DNA from: Lachnospiraceae bacterium | GTDB lineage: Bacteria; Bacillota; Clostridia; Lachnospirales; Lachnospiraceae | NCBI GenBank assembly: GCA_017617545.1 | Contig: JAFZVZ010000001.1 | Location: 50,371 to 114,370 of the forward strand | Direction of reading: 5' to 3' | Length of the DNA: 64,000 nucleotides | Part shown: in pieces, positions 8,601 through 17,489 of the stretch | How the letters are laid out: every line of letters begins with the position of its first letter | How positions within the stretch are numbered: the first letter of the stretch is position 1 | The notes under the pieces: generated by a model | What the model was told of the DNA's origin: nothing | The model's input: only the letters and a program-made list of their open reading frames with translations | Databases searched by the model: none | Program-made: the position numbers and the translations under genes

Positions 8601-9931
8601 CCGATATGAATCGACAATCGAATGGCGCGATGCCGGAAGAGCCGATTTCGGAAAATGCTGTCGCAGCGGCGCCGGTGAATGCCGACGCGCTGTCGCACCG
8701 GGATCCGTTCGCCTCGCCCGAGGCGCTTGCGGTGAGCCCCATCACGGGCGCGGACAAGGCGAAGGGCACGGTCCGTCGCTTCTTCGTGTGGCTTTGGCTG
8801 ACAGCCAAGCGGTTCCTGAAGAAGCCGTCCTTCGTGCTGATCTTTTTGATGCTGCCCGCGGTGCTTCTTCTGTACCGCGCGCTGATCACGGCGGACGACG
8901 GCAAGCTCCACGTCGCGGTTTATTTTGAGGATAAGGATGAGTTCGCGGAGACGTATCTGAGAGAGCTTTCGGAACATGTCCCCGAGCTCTTCGTATTTTA
9001 CGAATGCACCGAGGAAGAGGATCTGTACAGCGACGTAGCGGCGGGACGCGCCGAGTGCGGCTACACCTTCGCGGCCGACCTTGCCGGCAAGCTCCTGACT
9101 GAGGACTGGCAGGGTATGATCACGGCGGTTGTGTCCGACCAGACCGCGTACGGCGAGTTCGTCAACGAGATCGCGTACATCAAGCTGATCCGCATCCTCG
9201 GCAAGGACCTGATGAAGGAATATCTCGTCAAGAAGAGCGGTCTCGTGAGCGAGAGCAACGAGGCTGAGATCGACGCAATGCTCAAGAAGAAATTCGGTGA
9301 GGAGATGGCCAACAGCACACTCGTCGAGTATGTCACGACAGCGGCGAAGAACGGTGAGCTCGTCATCGAGGAGAAGAAGCACGACGCGATCAGCGTGCTC
9401 AAGAAACCGATCCGCGGCACCATCGCGATCTTCGTGCTGCTGACGGGCCTCGCGGGTCTTGTATTCTGGTACCAGGACGACGCCGAGGGGCGCTACCGCG
9501 TCATGGCGCGCGAGCGGAGACCGTTGATCTCGTTCGCGTCCATCCTGCTGCCGACTGCCATGTCCGCTGTTGTGGGTCTTGTGTGCCTCGCGATCAGCGG
9601 GCTGTGGACCACGACCGGCCGTGAGCTGTGCGCGATGCTTCTGTACATGCTTCTGGTGACGTGCCTGTGCAACATCCTTCGGTTCCTGATCCCGTCGGTG
9701 CACGCGGTCTGCGCGATGATCCCGATCCTCGTGCTGATCAGCTACCTGTGCTGCCCGATCCTGATCGATATCGCTCAGACGATGCCCGTGATCCGCTACG
9801 TGCGCGCCGTTTTGGCGCCGCAGTACTACCTGCGGATGTTCGAGGGAAAGAGCATCGGAGCGCTTGCGCTTGTGACGGCCGTCATGCTCGGAATATCCGG
9901 GTTGCTGACGATCCCGGAGAGAAACCGGTGA
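8597..9931 (+). CDS. ABC-2 type permease subunit 2
   Basis: 444 aa from a GTG at 8597 that overlaps the upstream stop (GTGA); GGAGG at 8584-8588 is well spaced for it. ATG 8606 is an alternative. A long hydrophilic N-terminal tail (~55 residues) precedes the first TM (FVLIFLMLPAVLLLYRAL), then a soluble extracytoplasmic domain of ~180 residues, then a C-terminal block of about six TMs. The soluble domain contains a TYLRELSEHVPELF..YECTEEEDLYSDV segment similar in layout to subunit 1 (VTEEEALAGLRDG), supporting an ancient duplication. A terminator follows at 9949. Confidence 0.83.
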   Translation: MTDMNRQSNGAMPEEPISENAVAAAPVNADALSHRDPFASPEALAVSPITGADKAKGTVRRFFVWLWLTAKRFLKKPSFVLIFLMLPAVLLLYRALITADDGKLHVAVYFEDKDEFAETYLRELSEHVPELFVFYECTEEEDLYSDVAAGRAECGYTFAADLAGKLLTEDWQGMITAVVSDQTAYGEFVNEIAYIKLIRILGKDLMKEYLVKKSGLVSESNEAEIDAMLKKKFGEEMANSTLVEYVTTAAKNGELVIEEKKHDAISVLKKPIRGTIAIFVLLTGLAGLVFWYQDDAEGRYRVMARERRPLISFASILLPTAMSAVVGLVCLAISGLWTTTGRELCAMLLYMLLVTCLCNILRFLIPSVHAVCAMIPILVLISYLCCPILIDIAQTMPVIRYVRAVLAPQYYLRMFEGKSIGALALVTAVMLGISGLLTIPERNR

Positions 9932-9948
9932 TAACAAGAAATGCAAAA

Positions 9949-9984
9949 CCCGCTGCAACCGTTTGGCTGCAGCGGGCATTTTTT
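9949..9984. terminator. Bidirectional terminator between convergent transcripts
   Basis: CCCGCTGCA pairs with TGCAGCGGG around a short loop, with T6 after it on the + strand and an A-rich flank on the other side. It separates the ABC operon from the minus-strand sigma/anti-sigma pair. Confidence 0.8.
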
Positions 9985-10019
9985 CGTTGTACGGGATTCA
10001 GCGACATTTTCCGAAACAG

Positions 10020-11084
10020 TTACTCCAGCGGGATCTCCACTCCGTTGACGGTCACGGAAGCGATGTCCGTGATCGATACGAAGACCGGATCGCCGCCCTT
10101 GGTCGGCGAAAAGCCTTCCATGAGGTTGAAGTAGCGTTCCTCCTTCTTGCCGTCGTCGCCGTAAACATAACTCCCGGTGCTCATCCCGAAAGGAAGATTC
10201 GGAACCGTGTAGTACAGTGTGGTTCCGTCTTTCAGCTTGATCGAATCCAGCGTGTACTTGTAGTCAATTGACGTTCCGTGCGAGCGGAGCACCATCTCGA
10301 AAACGGTCAGCTCAACCTCATCCAGAGTGAATGTGCCAAGATCCCGGTTGACGACGACAGTACGATCCTTCGCTTCGTAATCGTTCACCCAGTCGAACGT
10401 GAGGGTTCCTACCTTCAGGTGGACAGGGAGATGACTGATATCCGTATCCGCAGAGCGTTTGTCAAAATAGGCGAGCATGAACCAGACTTTGCCGTCTCTT
10501 GCAAACGGCACGGTGCCTATCGAAGCCCCAAGGTGTGAGCCGTTGATCTCCTCCGGGAAATCAACGGTACAGTTGATGGTGACGTGAATAGGGCAAGTAT
10601 CTCCGCGAAGCCACCCGTCCGGTGCGTCGATCGGATAGTCGGTGCTGATCTCGATGATCATCGAGCACCGGCTGGCGAGCATGTCCACGACGGTAAATGT
10701 ATAGCCGTTTGCCTTGCCGCTGTAGCCAAGAGGGATGTACGCATCGTCCAGCTCCTCCGGAGCTTCCACCGCACCGAGAAGAGCGACGAAACGGTTGTCG
10801 CGGATGGCCTTGGCGGCTACGAAGGTCCCCAGCAGGAGAACGGCAACGCAGGCCGCGATCAGCACCATGCGAAGGCGGGATCTGCGCACGGGTTTTGTTT
10901 TGCCGGCGGTCTGCTGCACGGAGAGACCGAGCGACGCGAGAGTCCTGCCGGAAACAGCGGAAGCGTCAAACTCTTCTGCGGGAAGATCCTTGAGAACGGT
11001 ATCGAGCCGTTCGACATCGGCCTCCGTCAGCAGGTTTTTAAATACAGAGGGCGTGGTGCCCGTGGGTTTCTTTTGTTCATTCAT
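10020..11084 (-). CDS. DUF4179-like membrane anti-sigma factor (pair 1)
   Basis: 354 aa. A ~85-residue cytoplasmic N-terminal region rich in acidic helices, suited to bind a sigma factor, is followed by one TM (MVLIAACVAVLLLGTFVAAKAI) and an extracytoplasmic beta-rich domain of ~240 residues. This matches DUF4179-type proteins encoded with ECF sigma factors in Firmicutes. Its start overlaps the end of the upstream sigma gene by 8 bp, so the two are translationally coupled. The extracytoplasmic part is the likely sensor; the signal is unknown. Confidence 0.78.
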   Translation of the reverse strand: MNEQKKPTGTTPSVFKNLLTEADVERLDTVLKDLPAEEFDASAVSGRTLASLGLSVQQTAGKTKPVRRSRLRMVLIAACVAVLLLGTFVAAKAIRDNRFVALLGAVEAPEELDDAYIPLGYSGKANGYTFTVVDMLASRCSMIIEISTDYPIDAPDGWLRGDTCPIHVTINCTVDFPEEINGSHLGASIGTVPFARDGKVWFMLAYFDKRSADTDISHLPVHLKVGTLTFDWVNDYEAKDRTVVVNRDLGTFTLDEVELTVFEMVLRSHGTSIDYKYTLDSIKLKDGTTLYYTVPNLPFGMSTGSYVYGDDGKKEERYFNLMEGFSPTKGGDPVFVSITDIASVTVNGVEIPLE

Positions 11085-11646
11085 AGGGCGTAACTCCTTT
11101 CTTCTTCAGGATCTCACGCAGGCGAAGCTTTCCGCGGTAGAGGATATTTTCCACTTTCTTCGTCGGAAAATGAAGCCTCTCCGCAATGTCCTTCACGCTG
11201 CGCCCGAGGTAATACCGTTCGAGGAAAATGCTTCGCTCGGGCTCGCCGAGCTCCTCCAGCGAGGTCAGTACCTCGTCTTGCAGCCAGTCGCTCACGACGT
11301 TGTCGTCGGTCAGTTCCGGCGACGGCGGTTCGATCCCGTCCTCCAATGCCCGTTCCAGGGAGAGAGGGGACGGTCTCAGCGCCCTCAGCCGGTCCCGCGC
11401 GACGTTGCGCGCGACGGCATAAAGGTAACTCTTCAGGGAGCAGGCCCCATCCAGCCGGATTCTGTCACGATGCTGCCATACATTGACGAAGACATCGGAC
11501 ACGGCCTCCTCGATCTCCTCCGGCGGGAGACCCGCAAGGATGGATCGGCAGATCTTATGCACTGCGGGTCCGTATATGTGGATCAGCTGCTCCACACCGC
11601 GTTCCGGTTCCGTTGTCAACATTGCCAGGAGAGTGCGTTCGTCCAT
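11077..11646 (-). CDS. ECF-type RNA polymerase sigma factor (pair 1)
   Basis: 189 aa. Region 2 is recognisable (EEIEEAVSDVFVNVWQHRDRI..SLKSYLYAVARNVARDRLR, the polymerase-binding and -10-recognition helices). Region 4 follows a short linker (LEELGEPERSIFLERYYLGRSVKDIAERLHFPTKKVENILYRGKLRLREIL, helix-turn-helix for the -35). The stop lies inside the first codons of the DUF4179-like anti-sigma gene (8-bp overlap). It probably controls a small envelope or stress regulon. Upstream, 11690-11706 carries an inverted repeat TGAAA-N7-TTTCA that could belong to its own promoter region, but no ECF promoter can be called securely. Confidence 0.9.
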   Translation of the reverse strand: MDERTLLAMLTTEPERGVEQLIHIYGPAVHKICRSILAGLPPEEIEEAVSDVFVNVWQHRDRIRLDGACSLKSYLYAVARNVARDRLRALRPSPLSLERALEDGIEPPSPELTDDNVVSDWLQDEVLTSLEELGEPERSIFLERYYLGRSVKDIAERLHFPTKKVENILYRGKLRLREILKKKGVTPYE

Positions 11647-11813
11647 CCGGTTGCTCCTTTCCGAAGATTTCCTTTGCCCTACTATACGCTGAAACGCGTC
11701 ATTTCACTCAAACAATTTTATACGGGAGGCACTTCCTAGTCAAATAAGCGGTCAATTGCGGGTGCATTTTCCGAAAAAAGCGAAACGGATCATACGGAAA
11801 ATAATATCCGGGC

Positions 11814-11842
11814 TTTCACAAAAGGCGCTGTTATGGTATACT
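11814..11842 (+). promoter_or_regulatory. Promoter of the diguanylate cyclase gene
   Basis: TATACT at 11837-11842 is a strong -10. A weak -35, TTTCAC (11814-11819), lies 17 bp upstream. Two CGGAAAAT-type motifs (11765 and 11797) lie just upstream. Confidence 0.5.
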
Positions 11843-11900
11843 GCACTGAGCAAGGGGGAGGAACAGAACAGGGGACTATAACGACACAAAGGATTTTTCC

Positions 11901-12989
11901 ATGAAGGCTTTACGAACCATACGAAACTATCTGTTCTACTGCGGGATCGAGCGGGACGAATACAACAGGATCAAGAAGGATGCGTACATCTCAAATTTTG
12001 TTGTGTGGCGGATCCTCCTTTTCTTTATGGCTGCCGTGTTTGCTGCGCTGTGCCTGACGGCACTGGTCAACGATCTGTTACGGACCAACGTGGCCATCTA
12101 CCTGTCCGCGTTCGTGTATTTCGCCTCGGTGATCGCGTTTTTCTTTATCCTGCGAAAAGACTCGCGGGTGGCGCAGGTGCTCATCTACCTGTCGATCTTC
12201 CTGCTCTTTCTGTTCGGCTGTTTTATCTCGAAAAATAACCCGGTGGCGCCGGCGACGACATTTATCGCGCTGCTGCTGATCACGCCGATGTTCATCATCG
12301 GCCGGCCGATCTTCATGGCGATCGAGCTGAGCGCGGCGGCGACCGTGTTTGCGGTGTGGATGAAGTACGTGAAGGCGTACGACATCTGGATGGTGGACCT
12401 GATCAACGTGATCATCTTCACGGTCGTCGGCATTTTCCTGAGCATCATCGCCAACGCCGTACGCATCCGCGAGTTCGTGCTGACGCGGAAGCTCAACATC
12501 CAGAAGGACACGGACGAGCTGACCGGGCTCAGGAACAAGAGCGCCCTGACGCGCGAGATCAACGCGTTCCTCGCGGACAGCGCGAAGAACAAGGGAACCC
12601 TGTATGTGCTCGACGTCGATCGCTTCAAGTCGATCAACGACACCTTCGGGCACGATGTCGGCGACAGCGTCATCGAGCAGATTGGCGGCGTTCTTCGGAA
12701 AATGTTCGTCTCCGACGAGATCGTCGGGCGCTTCGGCGGCGACGAGTTCATTATTTTCCTGAAGAATACGAACGATCGCGATACCGCCGAAGCCATGGCG
12801 GCGGACATCATCGACCGCACATCGGATCAGGTCGCGCTGCCGGAAACGGACCGGAAGGTTCGGGTGAGCATCGGGATCGCGCTGTACGCCGGTGTCGAGA
12901 CAAACTATTCGGAGATCTTCAAAAAGGCCGACACGGCGCTGTACCGGGCGAAGGCCGATCCGGAGCGCAGTGTCTGCGTGAACGAATAA
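11901..12989 (+). CDS. Membrane diguanylate cyclase (GGDEF)
   Basis: 362 aa. Six hydrophobic helices (about residues 33-190) are followed by a GGDEF domain (about 200-355) that makes the second messenger cyclic-di-GMP from two GTP. The catalytic motif is canonical (RFGGDEF), as are the upstream DTDELTGLRNK and DVDRFKSINDTFGHDVGD metal/GTP segments. The product-inhibition I-site (RxxD five residues before GGDEF) is missing: VSDE occupies that place. No EAL domain is present. It is transcribed alone, with a terminator at 13030. Confidence 0.9.
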   Translation: MKALRTIRNYLFYCGIERDEYNRIKKDAYISNFVVWRILLFFMAAVFAALCLTALVNDLLRTNVAIYLSAFVYFASVIAFFFILRKDSRVAQVLIYLSIFLLFLFGCFISKNNPVAPATTFIALLLITPMFIIGRPIFMAIELSAAATVFAVWMKYVKAYDIWMVDLINVIIFTVVGIFLSIIANAVRIREFVLTRKLNIQKDTDELTGLRNKSALTREINAFLADSAKNKGTLYVLDVDRFKSINDTFGHDVGDSVIEQIGGVLRKMFVSDEIVGRFGGDEFIIFLKNTNDRDTAEAMAADIIDRTSDQVALPETDRKVRVSIGIALYAGVETNYSEIFKKADTALYRAKADPERSVCVNE

Positions 12990-13029
12990 AAATAACCGCG
13001 AATTCAACGGAGGAACGTGCCATCAGTTC

Positions 13030-13055
13030 AACGGAGGCCCGTGCCTCCGTTTTGT
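13030..13055 (+). terminator. Intrinsic terminator after the diguanylate cyclase gene
   Basis: ACGGAGGC (13031-13038) pairs with GCCTCCGT (13043-13050) around a 4-nt loop and runs into TTTTG. The next promoter's -35 begins within its tail. Confidence 0.75.
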
Positions 13056-13083
13056 TTACATTTGCGGGAAAGCATGCTATAAT
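13055..13083 (+). promoter_or_regulatory. Strong sigma-A promoter of the AIRS-like/Lrp/aminotransferase operon
   Basis: TTTACA (13055-13060), 17 bp, perfect TATAAT (13078-13083). The first gene starts at 13218, leaving a leader of about 125 nt in which I see no clear riboswitch. Confidence 0.75.
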
Positions 13084-13217
13084 AAAGCGATTATGGGGTA
13101 GTGTACCCACAGACCCGCTTCCCGGGCAGGAAGGTGATATCCGGGAGCCCGGAAGACCTGCTTTCGGCAGCGTGCGGAAGCCGCGGGAATGCGAACGAAT
13201 CGAGGAGGGCGTCACGG

Positions 13218-14270
13218 ATGATCGGTCCGGTCGGTACAGCGGAAAATGAGCGTCTGACGACGCGGCTCGGTCGCGAGCGATACCTGCGAAGGCGGCCTGC
13301 GGGATTCGGCGAGGACGCGGACATCACCGCGCGGATCGCGATCGCCGCGGAAGCCGACAGGGCGCTGCGGACCGCAACCGGAACAATGTCGGGCACGGAT
13401 CCCCGGATTGCCGCGATGGCGGCGGAGCGAGCCTCGGCAGCCCTGGCCGCGATCGGCCGGGAGGCAGCGGCGATGACACTTCTTCTGAGCGTGCCCGAGG
13501 AGATGCCGGAGGCAGCCGTTCGCGAGTATCTGCGGCCGGCGTACGCGGCAGCGGCCTTCGAGGATGTGATCATCGTCCGGGAGAAGCGCGAGAACGTGCT
13601 TGCCCATGTGAGCGCGTGTGGCGAACAGACGGCGGACGCCGGTACAGCAGCGGAAACCGGGACGACGGAAGATGCTGCAGAGGCAGGTGCTGCCGACACT
13701 GCAGGGCAACCGGCGGGAGACGCAGACAATGCGGCGGAACCGACCTGGTACATAGTGATGGCGGGAACTGCGGGCATCGAAGGAACACTTCTTCTGTACG
13801 AGGCGAACCGTGAAACCATGGAAGCGCGGTACCCGAAGCATTTTCTGGAGAGTGCGGAGGAGCTTCCGAAGAAGGCAACGACGGCGGAGATCATCCGCGC
13901 AGGCCTTGCGGGAGGCGCGGCTGCGGCAGTGCCGGGTGGCGACGGCGGCGTATACGGCGCGCTGTGGAAGCTCGGCGAGAAGTTGCGGTGCGGCATGCGG
14001 ATCGAGTTACCGGCAATACCGATCGCGCAGATCACCATAGAAACGTGCGAGATGATCGATACCGATCCGTATCAGATCCCGGCCGGAGGGAGCGTGCTGT
14101 TCGTGACAGCCGAGCCTGAGAAGTTGCTTCGGGCGTTGCAGGATGCATTTTCCGAAACGGGAGCACCGGCCGATGCAGCCGTCATCGGATATCTCACGAA
14201 GGAATCCGCCAGAGTGCTTGAAAATCGCGGCGAGGAGCGGTACCTGGAACCGTACCGCGGAGGAATATAG
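13218..14270 (+). CDS. AIR synthase-related / HypE-like protein
   Basis: 350 aa. The C-terminal half matches the PurM/HypE (AIR synthase-related) fold: AGLAGGAAAAVPGGDGGVYGALWKLGEKLRCGMRIELPAIPIAQITIETCEMI, then DPYQIPAGGSVLFVTAE and a final VIGYLTKES..LEPYRGG. In the family these enzymes use ATP to activate an amide or carboxylate (purine synthesis, hydrogenase maturation); the Clostridial subgroup beside Lrp and aminotransferase genes has no assigned substrate. An Ala/Gly/Thr-rich insert lies at about residues 137-175. GAGGAGGG before 13218 supports this start over the ATG at 13101. Confidence 0.75.
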   Translation: MIGPVGTAENERLTTRLGRERYLRRRPAGFGEDADITARIAIAAEADRALRTATGTMSGTDPRIAAMAAERASAALAAIGREAAAMTLLLSVPEEMPEAAVREYLRPAYAAAAFEDVIIVREKRENVLAHVSACGEQTADAGTAAETGTTEDAAEAGAADTAGQPAGDADNAAEPTWYIVMAGTAGIEGTLLLYEANRETMEARYPKHFLESAEELPKKATTAEIIRAGLAGGAAAAVPGGDGGVYGALWKLGEKLRCGMRIELPAIPIAQITIETCEMIDTDPYQIPAGGSVLFVTAEPEKLLRALQDAFSETGAPADAAVIGYLTKESARVLENRGEERYLEPYRGGI

Positions 14271-14302
14271 AAAACAAATCAAACCAACAGGAGGACATAC
14301 AC

Positions 14303-14791
14303 ATGGCAGTGGACATGAGAATACTGGAGAGTCTGGACCAGAACGCCAAACTCACGGTGAAGGAGCTCGCCGTAATGCTCGGTGAGAGCGAGGAGAGCGT
14401 CGCGGCTTCCATCAAGGAGATGGAGGAGGACCGCGTGATCTGCGGATATCCTACGCTGATCAACTGGGACAAGACCGATCGCCAGCTCGTTACGGCGATG
14501 ATCGAGGTCAAGGTGACGCCGCAGAGAGGCCAGGGCTTTGACAAGATCGCGGAGCGGATCTATCAGTTCGAGGAGGTCGACGCCGTGTTCCTTATGTCCG
14601 GCGGTTTTGACCTGTGCGTGATGATCCACGGCAAGACGCTGCAGAGCGTGGCGGAGTTTGTTTCGAGCAAGCTCTCGCCGATGGATTCGGTGCTCTCGAC
14701 GTCGACACATTTTGTGCTGAAGAAGTACAAGGAGCACGGACTTCCGCTCGTTCAGAAGATTGAGGATGAAAGGATGCTGATTACGCCATGA
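14303..14791 (+). CDS. Lrp/AsnC family transcriptional regulator
   Basis: 162 aa. N-terminal winged helix-turn-helix (MRILESLDQNAKLTVKELAVMLGESEESVAASIKEMEEDRVICGYPTLINWDK) and C-terminal RAM ligand-binding domain (VTAMIEVKVTPQRGQGFDKIAERIYQFEEVDAVFLMSGGFDLCVMIHGKTLQSVAEFVSSKL). Such regulators sense amino acids and usually control nearby amino-acid genes. Its TGA overlaps the ATG of the aminotransferase, so the pair is co-translated. Confidence 0.93.
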   Translation: MAVDMRILESLDQNAKLTVKELAVMLGESEESVAASIKEMEEDRVICGYPTLINWDKTDRQLVTAMIEVKVTPQRGQGFDKIAERIYQFEEVDAVFLMSGGFDLCVMIHGKTLQSVAEFVSSKLSPMDSVLSTSTHFVLKKYKEHGLPLVQKIEDERMLITP

Positions 14792-15960
14792 GAAATCCAC
14801 TGAATCCGGCGGTTGTCGGTATCAAACCGTCGGGTATACGTAAGTTTTTTGATATTGTTACGGAGATGAAGGACGCGATCAGTCTTGGTGTCGGCGAGCC
14901 TGATTTTGCGACGCCGTGGCACATCCGCGAGGAGGGAATCTACTCGCTCGAGAAGGCGCGCACGCACTACACTTCGAACTCCGGTCTGATCGAGCTGCGT
15001 CGGGAGATCAGTTCGTTCGTCGAGCGCCATTACGACGTCCATTACGAGTCGAAAAATGAGATCCTCGTGACGGTCGGCGGCAGCGAGGCCATCGACCTTG
15101 CGATCCGCGCGATGGTCTGCCCGGGCGACGAGGTCATCATCCCGCAGCCGTGCTACGTCTCCTACGAGCCGTGTGTCATCCTGACGCAGGGCGTTCCTGT
15201 GACGATCCCGCTGCAGGAGAAAAATGAGTTCCGCCTGACGGCGCAGGAGCTGCGCGACGCGATCACCGAGAAGACGAAAATGCTGGTGCTGCCGTTCCCG
15301 AACAATCCGACCGGTGCCATCATGACGCGCGAGGACCTCGAGGCGATCGCTGAGGTGTGTATCGAGAAGGATATCGTTGTCGTCTCGGACGAGATCTACA
15401 GCGAGCTTACGTACGGCACGAAGCACGTTTCGATCGCTTCGCTGCCGGGCATGTGGGAGCGCACGATACTGATCAACGGATTTTCCAAGGGACACGCGAT
15501 GACGGGCTGGCGCCTTGGCTACGCGTGCGGACCTGCGGAGATCATCCAGCAGATGATGAAGATCCATCAGTTCGCGATCATGTGCGCACCGACGGCGAGC
15601 CAGTACGCGGCGATCGATGCACTGAAAAACGGAGACGAGGACGTTGCGATGATGCGCGATGCCTACGATAAGAGACGGCGGTACGTGCTGCACGAGCTGC
15701 GCGACATGGGCCTTTCGTGCTTTGAGCCGTACGGCGCATTTTACGTATTCCCGTGCATCGCGGAGTTCGGCATGAGCAGCGAGGAGTTTGCGACGAAACT
15801 GCTTCAGGAGGAGAAGGTTGCGATCGTGCCGGGCACGGCGTTCGGAGACAGCGGCGAGGGCTTCCTGCGGATCTCCTACGCGTACTCGCTTGAGAGCCTC
15901 AAGGAGGCGCTCGGACGGCTTCGCCGGTTCGTCGTGAAGCTGCGCGCGGAGAAACAATAA
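14788..15960 (+). CDS. PLP-dependent class I/II aminotransferase
   Basis: 390 aa, fold-type I aminotransferase in the AspAT/PatA subgroup. Visible features are the substrate-binding SLGVGEPDFATPWHI near the N-terminus, LPFPNNPTGAIM, DEIYSELTY with the cofactor-contacting Asp and Tyr, and the PLP-lysine motif INGFSKGHAMTGWRLGY. It starts inside the stop of the Lrp gene (ATGA), so the regulator probably responds to this enzyme's substrate or product. The exact amino acid cannot be told. Confidence 0.92.
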   Translation: MRNPLNPAVVGIKPSGIRKFFDIVTEMKDAISLGVGEPDFATPWHIREEGIYSLEKARTHYTSNSGLIELRREISSFVERHYDVHYESKNEILVTVGGSEAIDLAIRAMVCPGDEVIIPQPCYVSYEPCVILTQGVPVTIPLQEKNEFRLTAQELRDAITEKTKMLVLPFPNNPTGAIMTREDLEAIAEVCIEKDIVVVSDEIYSELTYGTKHVSIASLPGMWERTILINGFSKGHAMTGWRLGYACGPAEIIQQMMKIHQFAIMCAPTASQYAAIDALKNGDEDVAMMRDAYDKRRRYVLHELRDMGLSCFEPYGAFYVFPCIAEFGMSSEEFATKLLQEEKVAIVPGTAFGDSGEGFLRISYAYSLESLKEALGRLRRFVVKLRAEKQ

Positions 15961-15962
15961 GC

Positions 15963-16460
15963 ATGATAAACATCGTATTACATGAGCCGGAGATCCCGCA
16001 GAACACCGGCAACATCGGGCGCACCTGCGTGGCGACAGGGATGCGGCTTCATCTGATCAAGCCGCTCGGCTTCTCGCTCGACGAGAAGCAGCTGAAGCGC
16101 GCGGGGCTCGACTACTGGCCGGACCTCGACGTGACGGTCTACGAGGATTACGAGGATTTTCTCTCGAAAAATGAGGGCGCGAAGATCTACTACGCGACCA
16201 CCAAGGGACACAAGGTGTACACGCAGGCGCAGTACGAGCCGGACTGCTACATCATGTTCGGCAAGGAGAGCGCAGGCATTCCCGAGGAGATTTTGCGCGA
16301 CCATGAGGACACGTGCGTCCGCATCCCGATGATCGGTGAGACGCGCTCGCTGAATCTCAGTAATGCCGTGGCGATCGTGGCGTATGAGGCGCTTCGGCAG
16401 CTCGATTTCGAAGGAATGAAGATGAAAGGCGAGCTGCACCGGCTTACATGGAGCAATTGA
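15963..16460 (+). CDS. trmL: tRNA (cytidine(34)-2'-O)-methyltransferase TrmL
   Basis: 165 aa, the usual TrmL length. SPOUT (knotted) methyltransferase with motifs typical of TrmL: LHEPEIPQNTGNIGRTCVATG at the N-terminus, MFGKESAGIPEEIL in the middle and IPMIGETRSLNLSNAVAIVAYEALRQ at the C-terminus, where SAM binds in the knot. It methylates the wobble ribose of tRNA-Leu species. It is the fourth gene of the operon, two bases after the aminotransferase stop. Confidence 0.93.
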   Translation: MINIVLHEPEIPQNTGNIGRTCVATGMRLHLIKPLGFSLDEKQLKRAGLDYWPDLDVTVYEDYEDFLSKNEGAKIYYATTKGHKVYTQAQYEPDCYIMFGKESAGIPEEILRDHEDTCVRIPMIGETRSLNLSNAVAIVAYEALRQLDFEGMKMKGELHRLTWSN

Positions 16461-17348
16461 ATGGCGGTTACGGCGTGGTATTGTACGGAGAACGTGAGAG
16501 TTAAAGCAAAACGTATGAGAAGGCAATTCGAACTAGTGAAAGCAGTGTTACTGATCCTGATTCTTGTTACGGCGATACTGACCGTCGGATGCACGCCGGA
16601 GAGTCCGCCGCTGGATCCTCCCACAATCACGCCGACAGCTGATGAGAGCGAGGGAGCAAGTATAACCCCGACGGACAAGGACGATGATACGCGGAATACG
16701 TATGTGGTGGCAAAGGGTGCGGCTTCGGAGTACGAGCTGTACACGACAATGGTCGCTTTTCTGAACAACGGCTTTCATTACGCGGACTTGAACGACGTGT
16801 ATGATCTCACGATGTCATCCGTATTTTACACCAAATGGCAGAGTCAATACGGGTATAATTTTACGCAAGGGATGAGTTGCGAGGAAGCGTACAAACTTTT
16901 CGCAGAACTGAAGAAAATCGCATCGCAGATGGAGGCGCCGACCAATGACGCCGAGGCGGCACAGCTTGATTTCGACGCCTTCAAGGCAGCATTTCCGGCA
17001 GACAGGCAGCAGCAGATCAATGAGCATCTGAACTCATTTAAGACGCTGATCGTAGGATATTTCTTCCGACTCGAGGTGGAGTATCAGGCGCAGGAAGGGA
17101 TCAGTCCGTTCCGGACGCCGCAGACGACGTGGACCGTTGTACCGGCAGAAGAATACAGTGCCAGGCAGGTAGATGCAAGCGAGCTCAGCGAAGATGTGGT
17201 CAGCAGTTTTCCGGCGATCAAAGCGTACGATTTTGATGGATTTGCCGATGGAAACGCGAGCTACAGAAGTGGATACTATTATACTGAGATCAACGGGCGT
17301 TACTACCTCCTCGGGGTCTACTCCGAGGGGAAAGCAAGCGCAAGGTGA
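16461..17348 (+). CDS. Probable lipoprotein, function unknown
   Basis: 295 aa from ATG 16461, directly after the trmL stop; an in-frame ATG at 16515 is an alternative and would put the basic N-terminus (MRRQFELVK) immediately before the hydrophobic core (AVLLILILVTAILTVGC). The Cys follows TVG, an acceptable though not ideal lipobox, and is followed by a Pro/Thr-rich linker (PESPPLDPPTITPTADE). The remaining ~220 residues are predicted outside the cell with no recognised domain. It is last in the operon; foldback element B lies downstream. Confidence 0.65.
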   Translation: MAVTAWYCTENVRVKAKRMRRQFELVKAVLLILILVTAILTVGCTPESPPLDPPTITPTADESEGASITPTDKDDDTRNTYVVAKGAASEYELYTTMVAFLNNGFHYADLNDVYDLTMSSVFYTKWQSQYGYNFTQGMSCEEAYKLFAELKKIASQMEAPTNDAEAAQLDFDAFKAAFPADRQQQINEHLNSFKTLIVGYFFRLEVEYQAQEGISPFRTPQTTWTVVPAEEYSARQVDASELSEDVVSSFPAIKAYDFDGFADGNASYRSGYYYTEINGRYYLLGVYSEGKASAR

Positions 17349-17489
17349 GAAAACCTGCTGCACATGGCCCGAAAACCGAAAAACAATAACAAAAAAACGT
17401 AAGCCTCATGCAGTAGACAAAGGGGTTAGCGTAGCAACAATAAAAGCGGAGCATAGCAGTACCTCATATTCCGACCAACGAACTTGGCG
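17349..17489. other. Intergenic stretch with nothing recognised
   Basis: This precedes foldback element B. It is slightly AT-rich, with no convincing promoter, terminator or ORF. With element B and 17674-17700 it makes up a 352-bp gap before mutS2. Confidence 0.5.
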
